In this document: in pieces, positions 8,677 to 16,459 of the stretch
Layout of the letters: the number at the start of each line of letters is the position of its first letter
Position numbering within the stretch: position 1 is the first letter of the stretch
From: Candidatus Pelagibacterales bacterium
GTDB lineage: Bacteria; Pseudomonadota; Alphaproteobacteria; Pelagibacterales; AG-422-B15
Direction: 5' to 3'
Assembly (NCBI GenBank): GCA_016777745.1
Contig: JADHQX010000010.1
Span: forward strand, 1-18,458
DNA: 18,458 nucleotides
The notes under the pieces: model-generated
Databases searched by the model: none
What the model was told of the DNA's origin: nothing
Seen by the model: the letters and a program-made list of their open reading frames with translations, nothing else
Program-made: the position numbers and the translations under genes

Positions 8677-9915
8677 GTGCCCTTTAACTATTTTGAAAGA
8701 TTTGTTGCTTTTAAATATCTAAAACCATTGCGTTCAGATGGTTTGCTTTCAATTATCTCATGGTTTTCATTTATAGGTATTGCTATCGGTGTAGCTACCT
8801 TGATTATTGTTATGTCAGTAATGAATGGCTTTAAAGTCGAGCTACAAAATAGAATAATTGGATTTAATGGACATTTATATATTAACAAATTAGGTGAAAA
8901 TATTTCAGATTATCAATTAGATTACGAAAATTTTGATAATATTAATTTTATTGATCCCAATATAACTTTTCAGTCATTAATGATTTCTGGGAAGCAAAAT
9001 AATGGTGTTCTTGTAAAGGCCATAAATCCAAAAAATTTAGAAAACTATAGATTAATTTATGAAAATTTAAATTCTACTAAGTCTGAACCCCTTAGTTGTG
9101 ATTGTATAATCCTTGGCGACACAATGGCAACAAAGTTAGGTTTATCAATTGGCTCAAATATTAAGCTGTATTCAACTCAAACTATATCTACTCCATTTGG
9201 ATCTTTACCAAAATCTAAAGAATTTGAAATTTCAGGAACTTTTCACTCTGGTATGAGTGAGTATGATAATAATTTTACATTAATATCACTTAAGAACGGT
9301 CAACAATTAACAGGTTATGTAGACAAAGTTTCAATTATTGAAATTCATTTAGTGGATCCAAATAATATTAAAAATACTAAATTACAGTTAATCAAAAACT
9401 ATCCTCTGGGTGAATACGTAATTAGAGATTGGCAAGAGGTAAACAGCACTTATTTTGAAGCATTAAAAGTAGAAAGAACAGTAATGTTTATAATTCTATC
9501 ATTAATAATTTTAATAGCTGCGTTCAATGTAGTTACTAGCTTATTTATTCTTGTAAAAAATAAAACCAAAGAAATAGCTATAATGAGAACAATAGGCCTT
9601 AGCAGAAGTGGCATCATGCGAATATTCATTCTTATTGGTTCAATAGTAGGGATTTCAGGGACTTTGGTTGGTACTTTATGTGGTTACATAATTACAATAA
9701 ACTTAGAAAACATTAGATCGTTATTAAATAATCAATTTGGACTTAATCTATTCCCACCACAACTATATTATATTGATCAAATTCCCACTAATATTCAATC
9801 TACACAAATTTTATATATAGTGTTTTTTTCAATTATTATTTCTATTCTTGCAACCATATACCCATCATATGCTGCCTCAAGGTTAGAGATAAAAGGAATT
9901 TTAAAAAATGCCTAA
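8677..9915 (+). CDS. lolC: Lipoprotein-releasing ABC transporter permease (LolC/LolE type)
   Basis: This is the membrane subunit of the Lol complex, which extracts outer-membrane lipoproteins from the inner membrane and hands them to periplasmic LolA. The 412 residues show the MacB/FtsX-like layout: a first transmembrane helix at about 25-50, a large periplasmic domain (about 55-260), then three helices (about 268-294, 315-340 and 376-398). A TPFGSLPKSKEF stretch (172-183) followed by SGTF corresponds to the Hook loop that in E. coli LolC binds LolA. KTKEIAIMRTIGLS (296-309) is the cytoplasmic coupling helix. GTG at 8677 is chosen because it keeps FERFVAFKYL before the first helix; the next ATG (8812) falls within that helix. 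Only one permease gene is present, so it probably forms a homodimer, as LolF-type proteins do. Confidence 0.93.
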   Translation: MPFNYFERFVAFKYLKPLRSDGLLSIISWFSFIGIAIGVATLIIVMSVMNGFKVELQNRIIGFNGHLYINKLGENISDYQLDYENFDNINFIDPNITFQSLMISGKQNNGVLVKAINPKNLENYRLIYENLNSTKSEPLSCDCIILGDTMATKLGLSIGSNIKLYSTQTISTPFGSLPKSKEFEISGTFHSGMSEYDNNFTLISLKNGQQLTGYVDKVSIIEIHLVDPNNIKNTKLQLIKNYPLGEYVIRDWQEVNSTYFEALKVERTVMFIILSLIILIAAFNVVTSLFILVKNKTKEIAIMRTIGLSRSGIMRIFILIGSIVGISGTLVGTLCGYIITINLENIRSLLNNQFGLNLFPPQLYYIDQIPTNIQSTQILYIVFFSIIISILATIYPSYAASRLEIKGILKNA

Positions 9916-10579
9916 CAAGTTAATGGAAGCCATCAATATTTCTAAATCTTACAAGCAGGGAGATGTAAACATCGATGTGTTAATAAACTTTTCAATGACT
10001 TTAAATAAAGGCGATTTTCTAGCCATAACTGGTGCATCTGGATCTGGTAAAACGACATTATTAAATATATTAGGTTTAATAGATAATTTTAATTCTGGAT
10101 GCTTAAAACATTTTGATAATGATATTTCTGAAGCTAGTGAAATTCAGAAAGATAAATTAAGATTAAATCACCTAGGCTTTGTTTATCAGTCTAGTAATTT
10201 ATTTGATGATTTTAATGCGATTGAAAATGTAGCCTTACCATTATTATTATTGGGAAATTCTAAAGAAGAATCTTATAAAAAAAGTTCTGAAATCTTATGT
10301 AAATTTGGACTATCAGAAAGATTAAAACATACACCAAAAGACTTATCTGGAGGCGAACAACAAAGAATTGCTATTGCTAGATCATTAATTACTAATCCTG
10401 ATATTGTTATTGCAGATGAACCTACGGGAAATTTAGATATAGAAACTTCTAATAATGTGTTTGAGTATTTTATGAAATATACAAAAGAAAATAACTGTGC
10501 AGTAATTATGGCTACTCACAATCTGGAACTAGCTTCTCTAGCAAGTAAAAGATTAGAACTGGGAGCTAAAAGTGAGTAA
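9908..10579 (+). CDS. lolD: Lipoprotein-releasing system ATP-binding protein LolD
   Basis: This is the ATPase subunit of the Lol lipoprotein-release ABC transporter, on the cytoplasmic face of the inner membrane. The 223-residue protein has a complete nucleotide-binding domain: Walker A GASGSGKTT (42-50), Q-loop Gln94 in FVYQSSNLF, ABC signature LSGGEQQR (146-153), Walker B IVIADEP with catalytic Glu171, a D-loop GNLD, and switch His204 in MATHN. Among MacB-type ATPases the assignment to LolD rests mainly on the adjacent lolC, which it overlaps by eight bases. It overlaps dnaE by eight bases at its other end. All residues needed for ATP hydrolysis are present. Confidence 0.95.
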   Translation: MPNKLMEAINISKSYKQGDVNIDVLINFSMTLNKGDFLAITGASGSGKTTLLNILGLIDNFNSGCLKHFDNDISEASEIQKDKLRLNHLGFVYQSSNLFDDFNAIENVALPLLLLGNSKEESYKKSSEILCKFGLSERLKHTPKDLSGGEQQRIAIARSLITNPDIVIADEPTGNLDIETSNNVFEYFMKYTKENNCAVIMATHNLELASLASKRLELGAKSE

Positions 10580-13500
10580 CTTTGTTCATTTAAATACTAA
10601 AAGTGATTATTCTTTAGCAGAGGGCGCCCTTACGATACAAAAACTAGCTGATCTTTGTTCAGACAATAAAATGCCAGCTATAGCCGTTACAGATAATAAC
10701 AATTTATTTGGAGCTTTAGAGTTTTCAGAAACTATATCCAAGGCTGGTATTCAACCTATTATAGGTGCAAAAATCAGAATTAAAACACCTAGCCAATTTG
10801 TAATTGATCCAGAAAATGAAAATGATAAGTATTTTTGTGTTAACCTTCTTTCTAAAAATAATATTGGCTATAAAAATTTATTATTTTTAAACTCAGTATC
10901 TTATACTCACCATTCATCAGCAAATGCCTTCATAACACTTGAACAGCTCTATGAGCATAAAAATGGATTAATACTTCTTACCGGTGGCTATGAAAATATT
11001 TTTAATAATTTACTTTTTCACAATAAGTATGAATGGGCTAATAATTTAATTAAAAATATTAAATCTGAATTTAATGATAATTTGTATATTGAAATTCAAA
11101 GAATTGGTGATCCAGTTCAAATTCAAACAGAAAAATCAATTCTAAAATTATCATACGAGAATGAAATCTCTTTAGTTGCAACAAATGAGGTATGCTTTGA
11201 AAATCCTGATTATTATAATGCTCATGAGGTACTACTTTGCATTGATAAAAAAGAATATCTTTCACAAACTAATAGACAAAAATTTCCTAAAGAAACTTAT
11301 TTTAAGTCATCTGATGAAATGCATATCATTTTTTCAGATTTACCAGAGGCAATAAATAATACATTAATAATTGCTCAAAGATGCTCATCTAGACCGCAAC
11401 CAAAAGATCCAACGTTACCAAATTTTTCTACTAAGGATAAATCTGAAGATGATATTTTAATTGATGATGCAAAAGCTGGTTTGTTGAAAAGATTAGATTT
11501 TAAATTTGAGATTGAAAATATTACTGATCTAAAAAAAGATATTACTATTGAATATGAAGATCGACTAAAAAAAGAACTCAATATTATTATAAATATGAAA
11601 TATGCAGGTTATTTTTTAATAGTTGCTGATTTTATTAAATGGTCTAAAGATAATAAAATTCCTGTTGGACCTGGTAGAGGTTCTGGAGCTGGTTCTTTAG
11701 TAGCGTGGGTGTTGGATATTACAGATGTGGATCCAATTAAATTTGGTTTAATATTTGAAAGATTCTTGAATCCTCAAAGAGTTTCAATGCCAGATTTTGA
11801 TATAGATTTTTGTCGTGACCGAAGAGATGAAGTGCTTGATTATGTTTCTAATAAATATGGTGAAAATCGAGTAGCTCAAATTATTACATTTGGTAAACTA
11901 CAAGCTAGAGCTGTTTTAAGAGATGTCGGTAGAGTATTGGGAATGCCTTATGGACAAGTTGATTATCTTTGTAAGTTGATACCGTTTGATCCTTCTAGAC
12001 CATTAACGTTACAGGAATCTATTGATAATGAGCCTAAATTTTTAGAAGAAGCAAATAACGATGAAAAAGTTAAAAAACTATTAGACATAGCGTTAAGATT
12101 AGAAGGCTTAAAAAGACATACATCTATTCATGCGGCCGGTGTAGTTATATCCAAAGATGAAATATTTAAGGATGTCCCATTATATAGTGATCCTGATACT
12201 AAAACTTACCTAACTCAATTTGACATGAAGCATGTTGAAAAAGCCGGTCTTGTAAAATTTGATTTCCTTGGCCTTAAAACGTTAACCTTAATTGATAATT
12301 GTGTTCAGCTGATAATAAAACGGGGAATTGATTTTGATATAAATAAAATTAACCTTTCAGATTTAGAAACATTTAATTTTTTAAGTACTGGTGAAACAAC
12401 TGGAATTTTTCAATTAGAAAGTCCTGGAATGCAAGAGACATTAAGACATATGATACCTGATGCTCTTGAAGACATTATTGCATTAGTAGCTTTATATAGA
12501 CCCGGCCCTATGCAAAATATTCCCACTTATATTGAGCGAAAACATGGAAGAGAAAAACCTGAATATATTCATTCCAAATTAGAGAATATCTTAAAAGAAA
12601 CTTATGGCGTAATCGTTTATCAAGAGCAAGTTATGGGGGTGGCTAGAGAGTTATCTGGATATTCAGATGGAGAAGCTGATTTATTGAGACGTGCTATGGG
12701 TAAAAAAATTCAAAAAGAAATGAAGGACCAGAGAAAAAGATTTGTATCTGGTTGCTTAGAGAGAAACATCAAAGATAATGAAGCACAAAATATATTCGAT
12801 TTACTTGCTAAATTTGCAGACTATGGTTTCAATAAAAGTCATGCTGCAGCTTATGGTTTAATTTCATTTCAAACTGCGTTTCTTAAAACTCATTATCCAT
12901 TAGAATTTTTTGCAGCATCAATGACTTTGGATATAAATAACACTGATAAACTTTCTATATTTCAACAAGAATTAACTAGAATGCAAATAAGACTATATCC
13001 TCCAGACATAAATACTTCGGAAGCTAATTTTGTGACTGAAAATAAAGGCATTAAATATGCTCTTGGAGCAATAAAGAATGTTGGTATTGAGTCAATGAAT
13101 GATCTAATTGAGGAAAGAGATAAAAACGGTATTTTTTCATCATTTGATAATTTTCTAAGTCGAGTAAATGGATCAGTTGCTAATAAGAAGACATTAGAAG
13201 CATTAGCTTGTGCCGGTGCTTTTGATTCAATGGGAATAAAAAGAGAAGATGTTTTTAATCAGTCCAATGAAATTGTTAAAGCTATAAAGGATTTTAATGT
13301 AAAGTCTGATAGTAATCAGGGTGATATTTTTGGCAACACAGAATCATTTAAATATATTTTTTTAAAAACTGAATTATGGACTGAAGCTACTAAACTCATA
13401 AAAGAATTTCAAATAGTTGGTTTCTATTTTTCAGGACATCCTCTCGAAACACATAAGAATAATCTTATTGCTAATAATGTAAGAGAATATTTGTCTATCT

Positions 13501-14012
13501 ATAAATCTAAAGAACTTCAAAATAGTAAAAATATCTTAGTAGCTGGAACATTGCTGGCAAAAAAAGAAAAAAGATCTGCCAGGGGTAATGCTTATGCATT
13601 TTTAAATTTCTCTGATACAAGCTCAATTTACGAAGGCATTATATTTGAAGCAAATCTAAGAAAATATCGTGACATGTTAATTGTTGGTCAGTCGTATGTT
13701 CTAGGTGCTGATTTTACGGATGATAATGGTCAAATAAGAGTTGAAGTAAAAAAGATTTATAATCTTGAGGATATTGTTAAATTTGAAAATAACAGCAATT
13801 CAACACCAGTTAAAAGAAGTTTAAAGATAACAACAAACTCTATGGCGGCAGTTCAGGCTATTAAAGAACTTAAAATTCCTGATGGCAATGGAGCTATTTT
13901 GCTTATATTTAATAATCAGAATATAAAGATAGGTGAAAAGTTCGAAATTAATGACATATTAGCAGAAAAACTAAGAAAAATACCTGAGATCATTAGTGTA
14001 GATCTTTATTAA
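10572..14012 (+). CDS. dnaE: DNA polymerase III subunit alpha
   Basis: This is the replicative DNA polymerase catalytic subunit (C-family polymerase, DnaE1 type). The 1146 residues fit the family (about 1130-1180). An N-terminal PHP domain spans about 1-270. The polymerase core includes GPGRGSGAGS (367-376), the catalytic pair Asp410/Asp412 in PDFDIDFC, and the third aspartate Asp564 in KFDFLGLK. YGFNKSHAAAYG marks the fingers/tandem-HhH approach, and an OB-fold is recognisable in VAGTLLAKKEKR. The PHP metal motif is degraded: HLNTKSDYS replaces HxHxxS-type histidines, and TDNNNLFG replaces TDHGN. Built-in exonuclease is thus unlikely, and proofreading should come from a separate DnaQ. The start is GTG at 10572, inside lolD, and is supported by the immediate FVHLNTKSDYS homology. 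Confidence 0.97.
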   Translation: MSNFVHLNTKSDYSLAEGALTIQKLADLCSDNKMPAIAVTDNNNLFGALEFSETISKAGIQPIIGAKIRIKTPSQFVIDPENENDKYFCVNLLSKNNIGYKNLLFLNSVSYTHHSSANAFITLEQLYEHKNGLILLTGGYENIFNNLLFHNKYEWANNLIKNIKSEFNDNLYIEIQRIGDPVQIQTEKSILKLSYENEISLVATNEVCFENPDYYNAHEVLLCIDKKEYLSQTNRQKFPKETYFKSSDEMHIIFSDLPEAINNTLIIAQRCSSRPQPKDPTLPNFSTKDKSEDDILIDDAKAGLLKRLDFKFEIENITDLKKDITIEYEDRLKKELNIIINMKYAGYFLIVADFIKWSKDNKIPVGPGRGSGAGSLVAWVLDITDVDPIKFGLIFERFLNPQRVSMPDFDIDFCRDRRDEVLDYVSNKYGENRVAQIITFGKLQARAVLRDVGRVLGMPYGQVDYLCKLIPFDPSRPLTLQESIDNEPKFLEEANNDEKVKKLLDIALRLEGLKRHTSIHAAGVVISKDEIFKDVPLYSDPDTKTYLTQFDMKHVEKAGLVKFDFLGLKTLTLIDNCVQLIIKRGIDFDINKINLSDLETFNFLSTGETTGIFQLESPGMQETLRHMIPDALEDIIALVALYRPGPMQNIPTYIERKHGREKPEYIHSKLENILKETYGVIVYQEQVMGVARELSGYSDGEADLLRRAMGKKIQKEMKDQRKRFVSGCLERNIKDNEAQNIFDLLAKFADYGFNKSHAAAYGLISFQTAFLKTHYPLEFFAASMTLDINNTDKLSIFQQELTRMQIRLYPPDINTSEANFVTENKGIKYALGAIKNVGIESMNDLIEERDKNGIFSSFDNFLSRVNGSVANKKTLEALACAGAFDSMGIKREDVFNQSNEIVKAIKDFNVKSDSNQGDIFGNTESFKYIFLKTELWTEATKLIKEFQIVGFYFSGHPLETHKNNLIANNVREYLSIYKSKELQNSKNILVAGTLLAKKEKRSARGNAYAFLNFSDTSSIYEGIIFEANLRKYRDMLIVGQSYVLGADFTDDNGQIRVEVKKIYNLEDIVKFENNSNSTPVKRSLKITTNSMAAVQAIKELKIPDGNGAILLIFNNQNIKIGEKFEINDILAEKLRKIPEIISVDLY

Positions 14013-14061
14013 AAAGTCATTGAATTAAGCCTCTTAATCAGTTACATCATACTTCATAAAT
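14013..14061 (+). promoter_or_regulatory. Probable promoter region for the rpsB operon
   Basis: This A+T-rich stretch lies between the dnaE stop and the G+C-rich rpsB leader, and it is the only place in the window with room for a promoter. One possible sigma-70 pair is TTGAAT (14020-14025) with TACATC (14043-14048), spaced 17 bases. CATACT (14048-14053) and CATAAA (14055-14060) are alternative -10 boxes. None is a strong match, so the promoter is inferred mainly from position. A transcript from here would start just before the folded leader. Confidence 0.3.
14024..14038 (+). repeat. Short perfect inverted repeat (possible hairpin or protein site)
   Basis: ATTAAG-CCT-CTTAAT is a perfect six-base inverted repeat with a three-base spacer, 12 bases after the dnaE stop. 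No T-tract follows, and the stem has only one G-C pair, so it does not look like a Rho-independent terminator. It falls in the spacer of the tentative promoter and could be an operator, a weak 3' end hairpin for dnaE mRNA, or chance in A+T-rich DNA. Confidence 0.25.
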
Positions 14062-14128
14062 CACACGGCGATAGCTTCGGCTGTCCGGTCCCATTATGGG
14101 TGTAAATGCTGTGCGAGGTTAACCGGAG
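14062..14128 (+). ncRNA. Structured 5' leader of rpsB (candidate S2 autoregulatory element)
   Basis: This 67-base segment is G+C-rich (my hand count is 38 G/C) in a window that is otherwise about 30 percent. A six-pair hairpin with a C(UUCG)G tetraloop is formed by 14070-14075 and 14080-14085 (one G-U pair). A second small hairpin pairs CCCA (14090-14093) with TGGG (14097-14100). CACA (14062-14065) can pair with TGTG (14110-14113) to enclose both. CCGGT (14085-14089) can pair with ACCGG (14122-14126), which covers part of the rpsB Shine-Dalgarno. Structured rpsB leaders that bind S2 and repress rpsB-tsf are known in gammaproteobacteria, and I recall a comparable alphaproteobacterial motif from comparative work. 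S2-mediated control here is inference. Confidence 0.72.
14125..14128 (+). promoter_or_regulatory. Shine-Dalgarno of rpsB, potentially sequestered
   Basis: GGAG lies eight bases before the rpsB ATG at 14137 and fixes that start. Its first two bases belong to ACCGG (14122-14126), which can pair with CCGGT at 14085-14089, so folding of the leader could hide the ribosome binding site. Most genes upstream in this window have no recognisable Shine-Dalgarno. Confidence 0.7.
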
Positions 14129-14136
14129 AATACATT

Positions 14137-14904
14137 ATGCAAATACCTAACTTTAATCTTAAAGAACTAATTGAATGTGGAGTTCATTTTGGCCATAAAA
14201 CCCAAAAATGGAACCCAAAAATGGAGCAATATATTCATAGTGTTCGTGAAAATGTTCATATTATTGATCTTACCCAAACCATGGGAATGCTTTCAGCTGC
14301 CTTAGATATAATTCAAAAAACCGTTGCAAAAGGAGGGAAGATTTTATTTGTTGCAACAAAAAAACAAGCAGCTCAACAAGTTGCTGACTTAGCTAAGGAT
14401 ACTAATCAATTCTATGTAAACCATAGATGGCTTGGTGGCATGATGACTAATTATGCAACTATACAAAAATCAATTACTCAAATGAAAGAAATTGAAGTTT
14501 TAAAGACCAATCCAAACAATGAATTTACAAAAAAAGAATTATTAAAACTTACAAATAAGCATATTAAGTTAGTTAGATCTTTAAGTGGTATTAGTGAAAT
14601 GCAAAAAGCACCTGATTTAGTTTTTGTTATTGACACTAAACTTGAACATATTGCTATTGCAGAAGCTAGAACCCTTAAGATCCCAGTTGTTGGTATTATT
14701 GATACTAACTGTGATCCAGACTTAATTGACTTTCCAATACCTGGAAATGATGACTCTAGAAAATCTATTAACCTATATTGTAGATTAATTAGAGAAGCAA
14801 TTAACAACAGTGCGGGTGATATTTCATTTGACGAAACTCCAATGAAAACTGACGAAATTACTACTGATGAAGTAATTGCAACTAAGAATAAAGAAGGAGC
14901 ATAG
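14137..14904 (+). CDS. rpsB: 30S ribosomal protein S2
   Basis: S2 is a late-assembling protein of the small ribosomal subunit, sitting at the back of the 30S near S1. The 255-residue sequence has the N-terminal family signature GVHFGHKTQKWNPKM (15-29), the RWLGGMMTN loop (97-105), a coiled-coil-like insertion (about 115-155), and the second signature with PDLVFVIDTKLE through DTNCDPDLIDFPIPGNDD (159-206). The C-terminal tail (about 230-255) is acidic and variable. It heads the rpsB-tsf-pyrH-frr-uppS-cdsA-dxr cluster and follows a 124-base intergenic region with a folded leader, so it is the first gene of a separately controlled transcript. tsf begins three bases after its stop. Confidence 0.98.
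   Translation: MQIPNFNLKELIECGVHFGHKTQKWNPKMEQYIHSVRENVHIIDLTQTMGMLSAALDIIQKTVAKGGKILFVATKKQAAQQVADLAKDTNQFYVNHRWLGGMMTNYATIQKSITQMKEIEVLKTNPNNEFTKKELLKLTNKHIKLVRSLSGISEMQKAPDLVFVIDTKLEHIAIAEARTLKIPVVGIIDTNCDPDLIDFPIPGNDDSRKSINLYCRLIREAINNSAGDISFDETPMKTDEITTDEVIATKNKEGA
14894..14899 (+). promoter_or_regulatory. Shine-Dalgarno of tsf, inside the rpsB 3' end
   Basis: AAGGAG overlaps the last codons of rpsB and is eight bases before the tsf ATG at 14908. It is the closest match to the consensus that I found in the window, in keeping with high expression of the elongation factor. Confidence 0.7.
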
Positions 14905-14907
14905 TAA

Positions 14908-15738
14908 ATGTCTATTACTGCGAAACAAGTTCAAGACTTAAGAAAAATGTCAGGTGCTGGAATGATGGATTGTAAAGCTGCTTTGGCTGAAAATAATGCT
15001 GATATTGATTTGGCATTTCAGTGGTTAAGAGAAAAAGGAATAGCTAAAGCTCAAAAGAAATCTACTAGAGATGCAAATGAAGGCCTTGTGTCTATTATGT
15101 CTAATGATAATGGAACTGTAATTGTTGAAATCAATTCAGAGACTGATTTTGTTTCTAGAAACAAAGATTTTCATGCGCTTGTTAAAAAAATTACCCAAAT
15201 TGTACTTGATGCTAAAAATGATCCAGATAGCGTTAAAGAAGAAGTTTCTTCAATAATTAATGATGCAATTGGAGTAATTGGTGAAAATATAGTATTTAGA
15301 AGATCAAATTATATTGAGGGTAAATCTTATAGTTATATTCACAATTCACTAGGTGATAACTTGGGTAAAATTGGTGTGCTATTAAATATTAACTCTGAAT
15401 CAGAAGTAGATTTAAGTAGTATAGGCAAAAATGTTTGTATGCATATAGCAGCAACAAGTCCAAAATCATTAGATGAAAGCTCATTAAGTGCAGATATTAT
15501 TGAAACTGAAAAAAATATTATAATAGAGCAATTAAAAGAGTCTGGTAAGTCAGAAGAAATTGTTGAAAAGATGCTTGATGGTAAAATGAAAAAATTCTTT
15601 GAAGAAGTAGTTTTATTAAATCAAAAGTATGTAATTGATCCCAGTATGACCATATCTAAATTACTGGATCAAACCAGTAAGATAAGTGGTTCAAAAACAT
15701 CAATTAGTTCGTTTATCAGATACGAATTAGGTCAATAA
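14908..15738 (+). CDS. tsf: Elongation factor Ts
   Basis: EF-Ts is the guanine nucleotide exchange factor that regenerates EF-Tu-GTP during translation. The 276 residues contain an N-terminal UBA-like domain (about 1-45) with LRKMSGAGMMDCKAAL (11-26), followed by the TDFVSRN motif (79-85) that contacts the EF-Tu G domain. The core dimerisation subdomains follow, with HIAATSPKSL in the C-terminal half. Length is slightly below that of E. coli EF-Ts (283), within the family range. It sits three bases after rpsB in the near-universal rpsB-tsf pair and has its own strong Shine-Dalgarno. It should share the regulation imposed by the rpsB leader. Confidence 0.98.
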   Translation: MSITAKQVQDLRKMSGAGMMDCKAALAENNADIDLAFQWLREKGIAKAQKKSTRDANEGLVSIMSNDNGTVIVEINSETDFVSRNKDFHALVKKITQIVLDAKNDPDSVKEEVSSIINDAIGVIGENIVFRRSNYIEGKSYSYIHNSLGDNLGKIGVLLNINSESEVDLSSIGKNVCMHIAATSPKSLDESSLSADIIETEKNIIIEQLKESGKSEEIVEKMLDGKMKKFFEEVVLLNQKYVIDPSMTISKLLDQTSKISGSKTSISSFIRYELGQ

Positions 15739-15743
15739 TATTA

Positions 15744-16457
15744 ATGGCTAAAACCAAAACAAACCGGATTTTATTAAAATTATCTGGCGAGGCTTTAATG
15801 GGCAACGACTCTTATGGTATTAAGTTGTCTGTTGTGGATCGTATTGCTTTAGATATCAAAAATTTATCAAAAAAGAAAATAGACATATGTATAGTTATTG
15901 GTGGTGGCAATATATTTAGGGGTTTATCAGCTTCTGCTGAAGGAATGGATCGCGCACAAGCAGATTATATGGGTATGCTCGCTACAGTGCTTAATTCTCT
16001 AGCATTACAAAATGCGTTAGAAAAAATAAATGTTGATACAAGGGTAATGTCTGCATTACCAATTCAATCTATTTGTGAAACTTACATAAGAAGAAAGGCA
16101 ATTAGACATATGGAAAAAGGACGTATTGTTATTTGTGCTGCTGGCACAGGCAATCCTTACTTTTCAACTGATACTGCCTCTGCTTTGCGTGCAGCTGAAC
16201 TTAGTTGTGATGTAATTTACAAGGCAACACAAGTAGATGGTATTTACAATAAAGATCCAAAAAAGTTTAAAAATGCTAAAAAGTATGAGAAAATTACATA
16301 TAAAAAATATCTTAATGACGATTTAAGAGTTATGGACTCGTCAGCAATAACCGTTGCTCAAGAAAATAACATTCCAATTATTGTATTTTCAATTGCTGAA
16401 AAAAATTGTTTAATAAGAACTTATACTGGTAAAAATAAATCTACGGAGATATCTTAA
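15744..16457 (+). CDS. pyrH: UMP kinase
   Basis: UMP kinase phosphorylates UMP to UDP in pyrimidine nucleotide synthesis; the bacterial enzyme belongs to the amino acid kinase fold and is typically a hexamer. The 237 residues contain LKLSGEALMG (11-20), the glycine-rich GGGNIFRG (53-60), a DYMGMLATVLN helix (74-84), GTGNPYFSTDTA (134-145), and VDGIYNKDPKK (164-174), all hallmarks of PyrH. Length is standard (about 235-245). It begins five bases after tsf and ends two bases before frr. The tsf-pyrH-frr order is the common bacterial arrangement. Confidence 0.98.
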   Translation: MAKTKTNRILLKLSGEALMGNDSYGIKLSVVDRIALDIKNLSKKKIDICIVIGGGNIFRGLSASAEGMDRAQADYMGMLATVLNSLALQNALEKINVDTRVMSALPIQSICETYIRRKAIRHMEKGRIVICAAGTGNPYFSTDTASALRAAELSCDVIYKATQVDGIYNKDPKKFKNAKKYEKITYKKYLNDDLRVMDSSAITVAQENNIPIIVFSIAEKNCLIRTYTGKNKSTEIS

Positions 16458-16459
16458 AA

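Noticed and set aside
14024..14038. Inverted repeat after dnaE as a Rho-independent terminator
   Set aside because: The stem is six pairs with a single G-C pair, and no T-tract follows, so it does not meet terminator criteria.
14478..14807. 109-codon open frame on the minus strand
   Set aside because: It lies wholly inside rpsB, opposite strongly conserved S2 sequence, and its product resembles no family I know. Long antisense frames are common in A+T-rich coding DNA that lacks certain codons.
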